Positions 47,801-55,180 are shown, counted from the stretch's first letter. The stretch: DNA of 64,000 bases from Fulvitalea axinellae (GCF_036492835.1 NZ_AP025314.1:1612001-1676000); one strand, 5' to 3'. Numbers and translations: made by a program. Notes: generated by a model not told the origin, from the letters alone.

Positions 47801-48015
47801 GTTTGGGGATTCACCGTAACGCCTTGCCCTTGAGGCGTAATGGAAAAACTACCGCCTGTTACCCCTGTGATTTTGGCATCGATGGTTTGGACGGATGTGG
47901 GCACGCAGTATGTGTAGCCTTCAGGGTACTCAAAGCCTTGTCCTTTGGAGTGAAACGAAAGGAAGGAAAGGCAAAATGAGAATAGTAAAAACAAGATGAT
48001 TCTTGTCTTTGGCAT
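38887..48015 (-). CDS. Giant multidomain adhesin with HYR-type repeats and T9SS type B C-terminal sorting domain
   Basis: A 3042-aa secreted protein. Signal peptide 1-26 (cleavage near SKGQG); residues about 90-365 look like a beta-propeller; about 365-2075 are many Ig/PKD-like modules with recurring FCxGxxNxPTxIxTPGG and ITNxxxxxYxVxYT phrases; about 2075-2870 are HYR-type modules, three of which carry the loop DVNNGS or DIDDGS, possible calcium sites; the last ~90 residues (NIPNVFTPDGDGINDYF onward) are the gliding-motility-associated C-terminal domain that directs type B type IX secretion. Probably a surface adhesin like SprB. Part of an operon with SprF and OmpA genes. Confidence 0.93.
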   Translation of the reverse strand: MPKTRIILFLLFSFCLSFLSFHSKGQGFEYPEGYTYCVPTSVQTIDAKITGVTGGSFSITPQGQGVTVNPQTGSLVLGLNAIPDYYTITYTFTDQGVSIAPIIGDLTDPLGTGDMAAGVGNEANLIYLSTRGTTHKQDGVYLVSLEGSHARLTKKASLPIRLPDGSEHTNIHIALGPPNSNFNSRMFTMNPKGQVGYFDISDNWKFYPLGYVNHGAPQLTFDNDNNLVFANGSYVYKIREDNIHLNGRSFKDYIPSERFRVVDNGKYVSNITGGDVVFDTKGYLYIADNNHSSSIIYKCEYNSTFKRYNVIKKLTVIGGVTGMAINASGCIYYSVQGARELKRVHGLNDCGVPESVSQTVRITERITTADFSFDKPEYCSRDDIAIGKLASESAWGELSSSPAGLVWADQSLCAVNLVDSKPGIYNITNRVKGCDNKVFTKTVTLNISGNPEFETDNTEICETDVADIKSIVPDYDQLVATIDFTVYSDYDLAVRGGSEGRIPLNMLSVGIRYIRGEDRNTKCFSVRRADIFGYYTPEILQITTPPKPVCDGSAIDLTTIKFTSNIIDQKELTQHFYLDASLTMPVPDPENVTVSGTYWMTIEDNLTSCVSEPVSFDAVILEKDKTDFSYPNFCSNTTGRPTLDPNTVRGGTFTFRASSDDNFGNVIGSTTIDPSSGVINNSVPGTQYEVRYSTVSSPQHICPNASTATTTAFALPDASFSYSMGTFCENAGNPTPTITGVPGGNFSAYSVTRKGKIKINSTTGQIDLSQTDPGTYFVVYKVSSNGCENQSETQVTITNSTSPEFSYPQTAYCQKDPKSVAKPSFQGGSAGVFTSSPEGLDIDQSTGIITLKASQPGTYTITNTIPPQSGCSEESATFTLEILESPDVQAKQTIEVCQGEQTVNIADPKYFSGDLTDIRLTFYNKNTGKELPYADGKVIVREGVYLVVATNSESCGEYETMTVMAIPDPELTLVSPPLPTCATETHNLLELNIFFDPKNPDGDDTGNLSYYGDKDDAFKKQNPLTDPSSVPGTPQGKDYFVRADNAEGCFTVIPVTTVTHDRDDPGFVLKDFCEGEDNRAQEIQTPGGRFSFAGLRLLFNADMAEIDPITGMISNGKAGETYQVKYITSTSPENPETGVCPADATNSVSVLENPDLVINNPAPVCAPNKADLSDPAITAGSSAGISVLLYYRTENDARNKTNALTEAEYKAVDANTYYIRAEFPNNCYSIKPVTVTSNPEASLGLGITDDKICVTSTYKVSGVDAINYEQVEWTHNGQGLLEDAETLTPTYVPALNDAGNTVTLTVKLISNQGCTANPTGDIALSVTPLPIVTVISDFTNCSNNPVIELSGTVTNGQPVWTTDGSGSFENSAEATTKYFLSAGDQKATALTFVLTGSSPDKTCSSVSQDLEVTIEQPADPFFTYGQSTFCSGAPNPTPTEITTGGGTFSAQPNGLVVNPASGEINLASSTPGQFTVKYTLPSGSDCPAQIHEVMVTVNETPDATFAYAENSYCKSDGTPVPSAGMIGRITATPEGLVFVDNSTGKIDLEASQPGQYTLTNELSAGGCLAPPKAFALTVNSNPELITNNPAPICMGETIDLTAPDITQGTPNIGSLTLSYYLTEGDALTGSPENLVPDPESVNGGTYYLRAQNNKGCASVKPVTVIQNPLPSFTVSNPEPVCSPLTVDITNTIDSDDASEIYYYNTREDAETDQNRLTTDQAENIPTTGDYFARIITASNCFDIGTISVIVNPKDDPSFVFNNFCFGSDNGPTDITTPGGTFELIGDIPGQATINPTSGHISNAMAGATYSVRYTTNNTCPNDNVEQVTVLEPDDASFTFPDFCFGNAGKPNFVAIPGGTFSLVEDSGTASIDSETGEISNYEASRTYIVQYDTDGAPDSRCPNSTQKSVNVLPESNPSFRIDPFCADNPAPAIILGDTEGSFKFAKEPGDGASINVATGLIRNAVPGSNYLVSYTTPAPCPEEEIKSVSVLPLTDASFRFADFCAGAYNAPTDIATPGGVFSFAKPVENNETIDAITGEIMGAKAGVKYHVQYAVSSSNSSCANQEVREVTAYNVFQSCPENIIINNTNPGSCSAQATWTVPALSPACDNLELTSNYIPGHEFPVGTTTVIYSARLNESEPIATCEFKVTVVDRTPPLLENCGKTLTYRADDNLKFEIPDLKKAMDNCAIETITQDPAMGTEVGIGSYMVALYAKDIAGNETRCMLTLNILPPEGFEIKCPDPLRLVANDDECAAEVPNLIPVFERLNPGFSNVTQTPEAGGLFGIGIFEIMLSAEDALGKKFTCAVATTVGTEPQAVCKDVAVYLDQNGIGDLNPEDVNNGSLSPCIDPDRLEFSVNRTRFHCDDIGETKVTLTVKNEYGFLDQCVTTIFIEDTLSPITRTKEANLYLGEDGTVTLSPSDVNNGSTDNCDRNLELTLDKTDFTCSDIGENTVTLTSKDERDRTSFATAIVNVSDTISPKLTCPPPMDLKVDPENIDLIYKLIEELEPEKTVENCEIKAITKVPGFKVPIAHGDNPVTILAVDQSGNEGRCETVIRVNTGDIVFPPSEDVEVPPGECVAKVPDFKEQIEAENPGSTVESQFPATGAELAIGSHIIVIKGTDASGIAFTFDLTFKVVDKNPPTAKCVGSLTVTLPMSGEATITANDIDDGSFDTCSGVSLSIDKSTFQCEDIGDNTVTLTVTDGSGNKSTCEATILVQPEGGEILKGCPKDKISFNDPGDCGARVFWVEPTLSVPCASITSNFRSGDFFPIGKTKVVYTATAGTETQLCEFEVTVIDNERPTISCSDLVACQEEVTVPKPEVSDNCTIVSLVNDFNGTDDASGKYPIGVTTVNWVVTDSEGLTASCRMTVGVSPEITIKLQDQDSVLLGNSITLRPEVTGADKFRWEPSRYLDDPNIESPTSTPKENITYTVFAWKDGYQTCEKDASVSITVIDELNIPNVFTPDGDGINDYFEIQGINLYPNARLRIFNSVGHRVFESTDVHNQYWGGEKNNKDLPNVSYFYKLELNDNIGTVLTGIITIIR

Positions 48016-48180
48016 GGGTCTAGGGAGTTAGTCTTGTCAATTTTACTGACCCTATAAAGTATTTTCCCTACCCTTTGTTGGATTTGATTTAGTGTGATCG
48101 GTGTAAGAACTAGGCTTTTTTTGACAGATCTTGTTGAATGTGATTTTTGATTCGTTAGTCCTTTAATGGCTAGGCAACAA

Positions 48181-48210
48181 AAAAAGCGGAGTATAAAACT
48201 CCGCTTTAAG
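48181..48210 (-). terminator. Terminator of dnaN
   Basis: AAAGCGGAGT, loop ATAAA, ACTCCGCTTT, with A/T runs; about 20 nt after the dnaN stop on the minus strand. Confidence 0.85.
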
Positions 48211-48230
48211 TATCAATGTCAGTTGACGGA

Positions 48231-49364
48231 TTAGGCGTGGTAGCTATTCAGCATTACAGGCATAATCAGCGTCAGAATATCTTCATTGTCCTCGATTTCC
48301 GAAGGAATAATCAGCGCAGCCTTGTTCGGTTGTGACAGCTTGACCGTAATGGTTTCGTTTTCAAGGTTGTTGAGCATTTCGATCAACAGCTTGGCATTGA
48401 AGCCGATTTCGATATCTTGGCCGTCATGGTTGCATGTAAGGCTTTCGGTCGCTTCGTTGGAGAATTCAAGGTCTTCCGCCGAAACCTGGATCTGACTGCC
48501 GGTGATGCTTAGGCGGACTTGGTTAGTGGTTTTGTTGGCGTAAATAGCGATACGCTTCAACGTACTAAGCAAGTCAAGGCGACTTAATTCGACGAGATTG
48601 TCGTTGCTAAGCGGAATTACGTTCTCATAATCCGGGAACTTTTCGTCAATCAAACGACAGATAAGTCTCATGCCTCCGAATTCGAAATGGGCGTTAGAGT
48701 CATTGAATTCGATTTTAACGTCTATGTCCTCAGAAGGCAATGTTGAGCGGAGCAGGGTAAGCGACTTTTTCGGGATAATAATCGCTTCGCTGTAACCGGC
48801 ATTTATGTCGTCTCGCTTGTAACGAACAAGGCGGTGACCGTCGGTGGCTACCATTGTGGCTCCTTCCTCGCCGATACTCATATATACGCCAGTCATCGAA
48901 GGACGAAGGTCGTCGTTGCTTACTGCGAAGATGGTGTTGTTGATGGCTCTCGAAAGCGCGTCTGACGAGAATGTCACTGACTGACTGTTCTCAAGCGCGG
49001 CGGGCTGAGGGAAATCTGTAGCGTTTTCTCCGGCCAGTTTATAACGACCGTTTTCAGAATTAAGCTCAATGCTGTAAGTTTCTTCCTCAATCGAGAAAGT
49101 TACGGGTTGCTCAGGCAGGTTTTTGAGCGTGTCAAGGAGGATTTTGGCGGGAACGGCGATGTTTCCACTCTCTTTTGCCTCAACGTCCATGACAGTGATC
49201 ATCGAGGTTTGCAAATCCGAAGCAGTGATGGTGAGGGTTCCAGCTTCGCCGTCGATTTCGAAAAGGAAGTTCTCCAATACCGGAACGATTGGGTTGGTGG
49301 TAATGGCCCCGTTGATTTGTGTAAGCTGTTTCAGGAGGGCTGATGACGAAACAATGAATTTCAT
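48231..49364 (-). CDS. dnaN: DNA polymerase III subunit beta (sliding clamp)
   Basis: A 377-aa ring-forming clamp that tethers DNA polymerase III to the template. It begins MKFIVSSSALLKQL and ends with the conserved tail LTLIMPVML-N; three repeated clamp domains of about 120 residues are visible (ATDGHRLVRYK in domain 2). It is not beside dnaA or recF here, and Bacteroidota commonly have dnaN apart from dnaA. The 5' side carries a 20-bp perfect palindrome 40 nt upstream of the start. Confidence 0.97.
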   Translation of the reverse strand: MKFIVSSSALLKQLTQINGAITTNPIVPVLENFLFEIDGEAGTLTITASDLQTSMITVMDVEAKESGNIAVPAKILLDTLKNLPEQPVTFSIEEETYSIELNSENGRYKLAGENATDFPQPAALENSQSVTFSSDALSRAINNTIFAVSNDDLRPSMTGVYMSIGEEGATMVATDGHRLVRYKRDDINAGYSEAIIIPKKSLTLLRSTLPSEDIDVKIEFNDSNAHFEFGGMRLICRLIDEKFPDYENVIPLSNDNLVELSRLDLLSTLKRIAIYANKTTNQVRLSITGSQIQVSAEDLEFSNEATESLTCNHDGQDIEIGFNAKLLIEMLNNLENETITVKLSQPNKAALIIPSEIEDNEDILTLIMPVMLNSYHA

Positions 49365-49403
49365 ATCTTCAGATTATGTTTTTTTCTATGGTAATAGAGT
49401 AGG

Positions 49404-49423
49404 TCGATTTTACGTAAAATCGA
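49404..49423. promoter_or_regulatory. 20-bp perfect palindrome upstream of dnaN
   Basis: TCGATTTTACGTAAAATCGA reads identically on both strands and lies 40 nt upstream of the dnaN ATG, in the leader or promoter. It has the symmetry of an operator for a dimeric regulator. No regulator is identified. Confidence 0.6.
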
Positions 49424-49517
49424 AAATCCCAATCTAAAATTCAACATCAAAACCTAAAATGCAAGCTAATTGGGCAAAATCAAAAAAGCTTGGATGAATA
49501 GGCCGTTGCGATTGGTG

Positions 49518-50909
49518 TCAGTAACCGAGAATCCTTAACACATCTTCGGGTTTCTGCTCTTCCATAAAAAGCTCGGAAGTAAAGGAGCCGTCTTGGGTTT
49601 TGTTTATAATAACGTGTTTCGGATTAGGGATTAGGCAATGTTGAAGACCGCCAACTCCGCCAATCGAATCCTGATAAGCGCCAGTATGAAAAAAGCCGAT
49701 ATAAAGTGGCGATTCTTTTGACGTTTTGGGCAGGAATATAGCGTTTACGTGTTGTTCTGCATTGTAAAAATCATCGCTGTCACACGTGAGGCCACCCAAG
49801 AGCACACGTTCATATTCTTTGTCCCAATTATTAATAGGGAGCAAAATGAATTTTGAGTTGATAGCCCAGCTGTCGGGAAGGTTGGTCATAAACGAGCTGT
49901 CGATCATGTCCCAGCGCTCTCTGTCGTTTTGTCTTTTTTGGGCTTTTATGGAAAATATATGCGCACCGCTTTCGCTTACGGTAAAGGAACCGAATTCGGT
50001 GAAAATGTCCGGTTCAGGAACGCCTTCAGCATTGCACATAGTTTTTATCTGATGAATAATCTCATCGACCATGTACTGATAATCGTAAGCGAAGCCGAGC
50101 GTGTTTTTTGTTGGGAAACCACCGCCGATGTTCAGCGAATTTAATTCGGGGCAGACTTTCTTCAATTCACAATATACCCTGACGCTTTTCGCAAGTTCGT
50201 TCCAATAATAGGCCGAATCGCTGATGCCTGTATTAATGAAGAAATGCAGCATTTTAAGCCTGAACTTCGGGTTGTCCTTCAGCTTTTCTTTGTAAAAAGG
50301 GACAATGTCTTGGTAGCCTATGCCAAGTCTAGAAGTGTAAAACGTGAACTTTGGTTCTTCCTCCGAAGCGATTCGAATACCTACGTCACATGGTTTTTGC
50401 AGTAAAGGAGCCAAACTGTCAGGCTCCTCAATATTGTCAAATATAGGTACAGTGTTACTGAAACCAGCGTTGATAAGGTTTGCGATATTCCTGATGTAAT
50501 CAGGCATTTTGAAACCGTTGCAAAGAATGTGATTCGTTTTGCTTATCAATCCTTTTTTGGCCAAAGACTCCACAATATTGATGTCAAACGCCGAGGAGGT
50601 TTCTATATGTATGTCATTCTTGAGCGCTTCGCGAAGCACAAAAGAATAGTGAGAGCTTTTCGTACAATAACAATAATAGTATTTCCCCTTGTAGCCTGAT
50701 TTCCGGATCGCGGTGCCGAAATACTCTTTGGCCCGAAGTATATTTTCCGTGATTTTAGGAAGGTAGGTAACCTTGAGCGGAGATCCGTATTGTTTTACGA
50801 GGTCCATCAAAGGGATGTCGTGAAAACGCAACTCATGGTTCGAAACACTGAACTCCGGTTGCGGAAAATCGAATGTTTGTTCGATTAGGTCGATGTACTT
50901 GTTTTTCAC
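49518..50909 (-). CDS. speA: Biosynthetic arginine decarboxylase (PLP-dependent, fold III)
   Basis: A 463-aa enzyme converting arginine to agmatine, first step of the polyamine route completed by agmatinase and the spermidine synthase fusion at 13.6-16.1 kb. The PLP lysine is in YYYCYCTKSSHY near residue 80; SLNIGGGFPT and TEFGSF are conserved. I choose the GTG at 50909: it gives the usual length and the family start KNKYIDLIEQTFDFP. It also lies about 30 nt after a -7 element, whereas the longer frame to 51071 would begin upstream of that promoter. Confidence 0.88.
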   Translation of the reverse strand: MKNKYIDLIEQTFDFPQPEFSVSNHELRFHDIPLMDLVKQYGSPLKVTYLPKITENILRAKEYFGTAIRKSGYKGKYYYCYCTKSSHYSFVLREALKNDIHIETSSAFDINIVESLAKKGLISKTNHILCNGFKMPDYIRNIANLINAGFSNTVPIFDNIEEPDSLAPLLQKPCDVGIRIASEEEPKFTFYTSRLGIGYQDIVPFYKEKLKDNPKFRLKMLHFFINTGISDSAYYWNELAKSVRVYCELKKVCPELNSLNIGGGFPTKNTLGFAYDYQYMVDEIIHQIKTMCNAEGVPEPDIFTEFGSFTVSESGAHIFSIKAQKRQNDRERWDMIDSSFMTNLPDSWAINSKFILLPINNWDKEYERVLLGGLTCDSDDFYNAEQHVNAIFLPKTSKESPLYIGFFHTGAYQDSIGGVGGLQHCLIPNPKHVIINKTQDGSFTSELFMEEQKPEDVLRILGY

Positions 50910-50944
50910 TTTCTGTCTTAATGAATAATATTGGGTATAACGAC

Positions 50945-50952
50945 CAAATGTA
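50945..50952 (-). promoter_or_regulatory. -7 element of the arginine decarboxylase gene
   Basis: TACATTTG on the minus strand fits TAnnTTTG, about 36 nt upstream of the GTG start; the -33 half is not clear. Confidence 0.5.
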
Positions 50953-51037
50953 ATGGTTGCGGGACGAAAATCCAGCATAGACTTATGATAAAAACGGCGA
51001 TGAGGACCGGGAGAGGACGGATCTCCCGGTTTTCTTG

Positions 51038-52465
51038 TTATTCGTTTCTTACAAATACCTTGTATCCCCACGGACCTATAACGATCGGGTTGTCATGCTT
51101 AAGCTCTTCGGTTCTTTCGGTAAATATTTCTTTGAAGTCACCGCGCGGGCCGTTTTTGAGTTGGACGGTTTGTTGCTCGGGCGAGAAGTTCAGGACTGTA
51201 AGTACCGTATTGTTGTTTTTCGCTCTGGAATAAGCGAACACCTGGTCGGGTAGACTGGTGTGCACCCGCTTAAACTCTCCGCCATAAGCGCCGTTCCACA
51301 AGGCGACATTTTCCTTTTTGGCCTGAAATAGCTTTTTGTAAAATTTCTGATACTTATAATCCCCCCAATTTATAGTGTCTTTGTCGAAAAAACGGAGCCT
51401 TTTGTTGAGTCCCGCTTCTTGTCCAGAATAAAGCAACGGCATGCCAGGGACAGTAAATGTCATTGTGGCGTAGGTTGATACGGCGTCTCCATAACGTTCG
51501 AATACAGTGCCGGCCCAGCTGTTTTCATCGTGGTTTGTGATAAAATTTAACTGATAGGCGGATTGGGGATACCTTTCCCGGTATCTGACAAAGTAGTTGG
51601 CTACGCTGTCCAGTGTTTGCGTTTCTACATCGCCTTTGCCTTGCATATTCCATTCTATCTTGGTTGCCCGGCCTTTGGCGTGCGTGTTCATGATGTGGTG
51701 GAACTCCCAGCCGTAGTCCAAATCGAACGCTTCCTTAACATATTTCGGATCTTCCCATTCCGCAAGCATAAACACGTGTTTGATCTCGTTCAGTTGCTTA
51801 CGGCATTCTTCCCAAAAGTCTACGGCCACACCGCCGGCATAATCGCAACGGAACCCGTCCACGTCACACTCTTCGATCCAGAATTTCATTTCGTCAATCA
51901 TCCATTGGCGGAGTTCTGGGTTCTCATAGTTTAGCGAAACGACATCCGTCCAATCGGGTACAGGAGGTTTCAGGTTTCCGAGGCTGTCGCGTTCAAACCA
52001 ATTCGGGTGTGCGTCTATCATTTCATGATCCCAAGAAGTGTGGTTAGCCACCCAGTCGAGTATGACATACATTCCTTCGTCATGTATTTGCTTGACAAGA
52101 TTACGGAATTCGTCCAAAGTTCCGAATTCGGGATTGATGGCCGAATAATCCTGAATAGAATAATAGCTGCCTAACGATCCTTTCCTGTTCACTTTTCCGA
52201 TTGGTTGCACGGGCATAAACCACACGATCCCGACGCCAAGGTCCTTCAGCCTTGGCACATGTTGGGCAAAAGCCTTGAATGTGCCTTCGGGCGTGTATTG
52301 GCGTATATTCACTTCGTACATTCCCAGGTTTTTGCTCCAGCTCGGCTCATGTCCGTGATAAACGACCGAGTCTATGGCGGTATGTTCTTTGATTACCGTT
52401 GTGCGGGTTTTGCAAGAAGCGAAGCCCACCAAGGCAATTAGTAGTAACCAAAACGCTTTTTTCAT
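51038..52465 (-). CDS. Alpha-amylase family (GH13) lipoprotein
   Basis: A 475-aa glycoside hydrolase. The N-terminal signal ends in a lipobox GFASC (Cys19), so it is membrane-anchored, periplasmic or surface-exposed. Catalytic residues of the (beta/alpha)8 barrel are visible: nucleophile Asp in DGFRCDYAGG, acid Glu in MLAEWED, stabilising Asp in TNHDENSW. A beta-sandwich C-domain closes the protein. It probably cleaves alpha-1,4-glucans. No SusC/SusD pair is near, so it is not in a visible polysaccharide-utilisation locus. It ends close to the speA leader on the same strand. Confidence 0.92.
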   Translation of the reverse strand: MKKAFWLLLIALVGFASCKTRTTVIKEHTAIDSVVYHGHEPSWSKNLGMYEVNIRQYTPEGTFKAFAQHVPRLKDLGVGIVWFMPVQPIGKVNRKGSLGSYYSIQDYSAINPEFGTLDEFRNLVKQIHDEGMYVILDWVANHTSWDHEMIDAHPNWFERDSLGNLKPPVPDWTDVVSLNYENPELRQWMIDEMKFWIEECDVDGFRCDYAGGVAVDFWEECRKQLNEIKHVFMLAEWEDPKYVKEAFDLDYGWEFHHIMNTHAKGRATKIEWNMQGKGDVETQTLDSVANYFVRYRERYPQSAYQLNFITNHDENSWAGTVFERYGDAVSTYATMTFTVPGMPLLYSGQEAGLNKRLRFFDKDTINWGDYKYQKFYKKLFQAKKENVALWNGAYGGEFKRVHTSLPDQVFAYSRAKNNNTVLTVLNFSPEQQTVQLKNGPRGDFKEIFTERTEELKHDNPIVIGPWGYKVFVRNE

Positions 52466-52593
52466 GGTATAATATGGTTGTGTTATTCAATTGCCACTGG
52501 AAGGACCAGGACATCCACACACTAAAAACTACACTAGGGTTTGAAAGTTGAAAAGTTTTCGCGAGGTTCGGTTTTTTCTTAATCTAGAAGGCC

Positions 52594-53532
52594 ATGCAGA
52601 GAATATTGATCATAGACAAGATGCACGATAGCATCTGTCCTTTATTGGAAGAAGCGGGGTTTCAGCCGGACTATAAGCCGGGAATTAGCAGAGCTGAGAT
52701 TCTGGAGACGGTTGGGGAATATGAAGGGATGATTGTCCGTAGCAAAACCCCGATTGATAAGGAGCTAATTGATAAAGCCACCAAGCTTGAGTTTGTGGCA
52801 AGGGCGGGAGCCGGAGTGGACCAGCTTGATGTGGAGGCTTTGGATGCTCGCGGAATAAAGATTTTGAACGCTCCGGAAGGAAATCGGGATGCGGTGGGAG
52901 AGCATGCGCTGGGAGCGTTGCTTTGCCTGTTCAATAATATCATACAATCCGACAGAATGGTGCGCGAAGGCCTTTGGGACCGTGAAGGGAACAGGGGAGT
53001 TGAGCTTAAAGGCATGACCGTCGGAATTATCGGTTACGGAAATATGGGCAGGGCTTTCGCCCAAAGGTTGTTGGGCTTCGAGTGTGACGTTTTGGCATAT
53101 GACCGCTATAAGGTGTCATACGGAGACGCTTTCGCAAAGGAATCGTCACTGGAGGAAATCTTCGAGAAAGCGGACGTGCTGAGTTTGCATACTCCTTTGA
53201 CAGAGATCACTAGGGACATGGTTGACGCGGAGTTTTTGTCAAAGTTCAAAAAGCCCTTTTATTTCGTGAACTTGGCCAGAGGCGAAGTGGCGATGATGAA
53301 ACCGCTGAACGACGCTCTGGATCAAGGCCGAATGAAAGGTGCCGTGTTGGACGTGTTGGAAAACGAAAAATTCAAAACTTTCACCTCCGACCAACAAGCC
53401 GAATTCGGCAAATTGAGCGCCAGGAACAACGTTGTTTTCACACCTCATGTTGGCGGTTGGACATTCGAGTCTTACGCAAGAATTAACGAAGTCTTGGTGA
53501 AAAAAATCAAAAGACTCTACGCGGAGGGCTAA
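52594..53532 (+). CDS. D-isomer-specific 2-hydroxyacid dehydrogenase (phosphoglycerate dehydrogenase-like)
   Basis: A 312-aa NAD-dependent dehydrogenase. The NAD-binding motif is GIIGYGNMGRAFAQRLLG near residue 149, ARGEVAMMKPLNDAL holds the catalytic Arg region near 231, and the active-site His is in TPHVGGWTFESY near residue 291. It lacks the extra ACT domain of long SerA proteins. Phosphoglycerate is a likely substrate by similarity, but glyoxylate or hydroxypyruvate reduction is possible. It stands alone between the divergent amylase gene and greA. Confidence 0.85.
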   Translation: MQRILIIDKMHDSICPLLEEAGFQPDYKPGISRAEILETVGEYEGMIVRSKTPIDKELIDKATKLEFVARAGAGVDQLDVEALDARGIKILNAPEGNRDAVGEHALGALLCLFNNIIQSDRMVREGLWDREGNRGVELKGMTVGIIGYGNMGRAFAQRLLGFECDVLAYDRYKVSYGDAFAKESSLEEIFEKADVLSLHTPLTEITRDMVDAEFLSKFKKPFYFVNLARGEVAMMKPLNDALDQGRMKGAVLDVLENEKFKTFTSDQQAEFGKLSARNNVVFTPHVGGWTFESYARINEVLVKKIKRLYAEG

Positions 53533-53856
53533 GGCATTTCGGTTTGGGCTTCGTATATTAGCACTCCGAAAGGCGTTGTTTTTGCCGTTTGGCAAAACGA
53601 ACGATTTCCGTTATATTGGCAGTCAGAGGAGCCGGATCGGCTCCTTAGTTTGTTTGTCCCAAGATGTCAGGGCCCAACTGGCCGTTTTCGGAACGTCGTT
53701 TGGAGGAGTTTTTTTCCGGCGCCGCCCGTTTGGCATCAATATTCAATAAACTATCGTAACATTAAATGCCGTAGCGAAGCCGTAGCGCGCTGACGGTAGA
53801 TTTCTATTGCCCGAACTGATCCGCTTGGATAGGTTCGGAAAAAACCTTAATCGAAA
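53533..53856. other. Intergenic region with hairpins
   Basis: About 324 bp. Two stem-loops are visible: TTTTGCC-GTTT-GGCAAAA (about 53580-53597) and AGGAGCC-GGATC-GGCTCCT (53627-53645); the second is followed by TAGTTTGTTT and may end the dehydrogenase transcript. CCGAAC/GTTCGG near 53813-53840 lies in the greA leader. No gene is seen. Confidence 0.5.
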
Positions 53857-54330
53857 ATGGCTAAACTATCATACTACACGGAAGAAGGTCTCAAGAAGCT
53901 TAAAGACGAGTTGCAACACCTTAAGACTAAGGGAAGAAGCAAAATCGCCGCTGAAATCGCTGAGGCGAGAGACAAAGGCGACTTGAGCGAAAACGCAGAA
54001 TATGATGCGGCTAAAGAAGCCCAAGGCTTGTTGGAAATGAAGATCGCTCAGTTGGAGAACACGATCGCCAACGCAAGGGTAATCCGTGAAGGCGACGTGG
54101 ACACTTCAAAAGTGTCGATGTTGACTAAAGTGACAATCAAAAACGTTAAAATCGGCAAAACGGTTTCTTACACTTTGGTAGCGGAGGAAGAAGCGGATTT
54201 GAAAGCGGGAAAAATCTCGATCAAGTCGCCGATCGCCAAAGGCCTGCTGGGCAAGAAAGTGGGGGAATTAGCGACAGTTCAGGCTCCTGCCGGAAGTATT
54301 GAATTCGAAATTCTCGAAATCGGAATCTGA
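53857..54330 (+). CDS. greA: Transcription elongation factor GreA
   Basis: A 157-aa RNA polymerase secondary-channel factor that stimulates cleavage of backtracked transcripts. The N-terminal coiled coil (residues about 8-75) carries the acidic tip DLSENAEYDAAKEAQG, and the C-terminal FKBP-like domain has SPIAKGLLGKKVGE near residue 128. Start, length and motifs are standard. A strong bidirectional terminator follows. Confidence 0.96.
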   Translation: MAKLSYYTEEGLKKLKDELQHLKTKGRSKIAAEIAEARDKGDLSENAEYDAAKEAQGLLEMKIAQLENTIANARVIREGDVDTSKVSMLTKVTIKNVKIGKTVSYTLVAEEEADLKAGKISIKSPIAKGLLGKKVGELATVQAPAGSIEFEILEIGI

Positions 54331-54355
54331 TAAATGAAACCGGTGACTATAAACG

Positions 54356-54387
54356 AAAAAGGCCTTCCCGTTCAGGAAGGCCTTTTT
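54356..54387. terminator. Bidirectional terminator of greA
   Basis: AAAAAGGCCTTCC, loop CGTTCA, GGAAGGCCTTTTT: a 13-bp perfect stem serving greA and the convergent secreted-protein gene. Confidence 0.92.
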
Positions 54388-54408
54388 CGTTTCTTCTTGT
54401 CTAAATGA

Positions 54409-54879
54409 TTACAGTGCGTTCGGGCTTTGTCTCTTCCAGTCGTCAGAAGAGGAAACATGGATTCCGTCTTTTTTGACAAGTAACCAATCCAAGAAAACCT
54501 CCTCCCTACAACCCTTAAACTGTTTGCCGCTTTTGCTTACGTAAAAGATCGGATACGAGTGCCCGTATTCTCTTTTGAACTTAACGGGCTTACCGTCGTC
54601 GCCTTTGATAAAGCCCCATTCGATATCGAAAGCCTCGGACGAGCAATTTTTCCCTACAACAAAATCGTACTTGAATTTCCCGCTTCCGTCGGCGTTGAGC
54701 TGTAAAAATCCCGATTTTTTTCCTTTGTATTTTCCTAAGAATCTAGTCGAGTTGGGTGCTACCGTGCTGATTTTTTTCCCTTCATACACTATTTCCCCTT
54801 CTTTCTGCGCGCTTTGTCCGTAAGAGGCAAACGCAATCCCCAAGCCAAGCGCCAGAGACAAAATGGTACGTCTTATCAT
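54409..54879 (-). CDS. Hypothetical secreted protein
   Basis: A 156-aa product with a clear signal peptide (TILSLALGLGIAFASYGQ). The mature part is basic and soluble, with repeated KGKKSG/KYKG phrases and two cysteines (NCSSEAF and KGCREEVF). No family is recognised. It is divergent from the sulfite reductase operon leader, but nothing suggests a functional link. Confidence 0.7.
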   Translation of the reverse strand: MIRRTILSLALGLGIAFASYGQSAQKEGEIVYEGKKISTVAPNSTRFLGKYKGKKSGFLQLNADGSGKFKYDFVVGKNCSSEAFDIEWGFIKGDDGKPVKFKREYGHSYPIFYVSKSGKQFKGCREEVFLDWLLVKKDGIHVSSSDDWKRQSPNAL

Positions 54880-55180
54880 TATTGGATACCGGTTTTTCTT
54901 CGATACTGTTTCGTCGATAAAATTATGTATTCATTTTGCCAGTGACAAGCCTGAAGTTCTCTTATTTTGTACTTTTTTGACTTTGATAAGATGCCCTAAT
55001 TAAGGTTATATCAATTTTGTAAATAAGGATATTGAAGAAAATAAAGCTATATAAATTGAAGAAAAACCAAAGAGAATTTTTTTCTCTGGAAAATCATATT
55101 TACGTTTGTCCCATGAAACCTTTTGCGGAAGAAAGGGTTAAAGACAACTAATGACAAGATTCGAAAACATATCAGCTGGA
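54880..55180. other. Intergenic region holding the cysteine-leader promoter
   Basis: About 300 bp of AT-rich DNA between divergent genes. The best -7 element on the plus strand is TACGTTTG at 55101-55108. No gene is seen. Confidence 0.5.
55101..55108 (+). promoter_or_regulatory. -7 element of the sulfite reductase operon leader
   Basis: TACGTTTG matches TAnnTTTG exactly; a run of T about 18-20 nt upstream (55077-55083) stands in for the -33 box. Transcription would start near 55115 and give about 65 nt before the first leader ATG. Confidence 0.6.

Noticed and set aside
48231..49364. Replication origin next to dnaN
   Set aside because: No dnaA, recF, gyrB or cluster of DnaA boxes is near; dnaN alone does not mark oriC in Bacteroidota.
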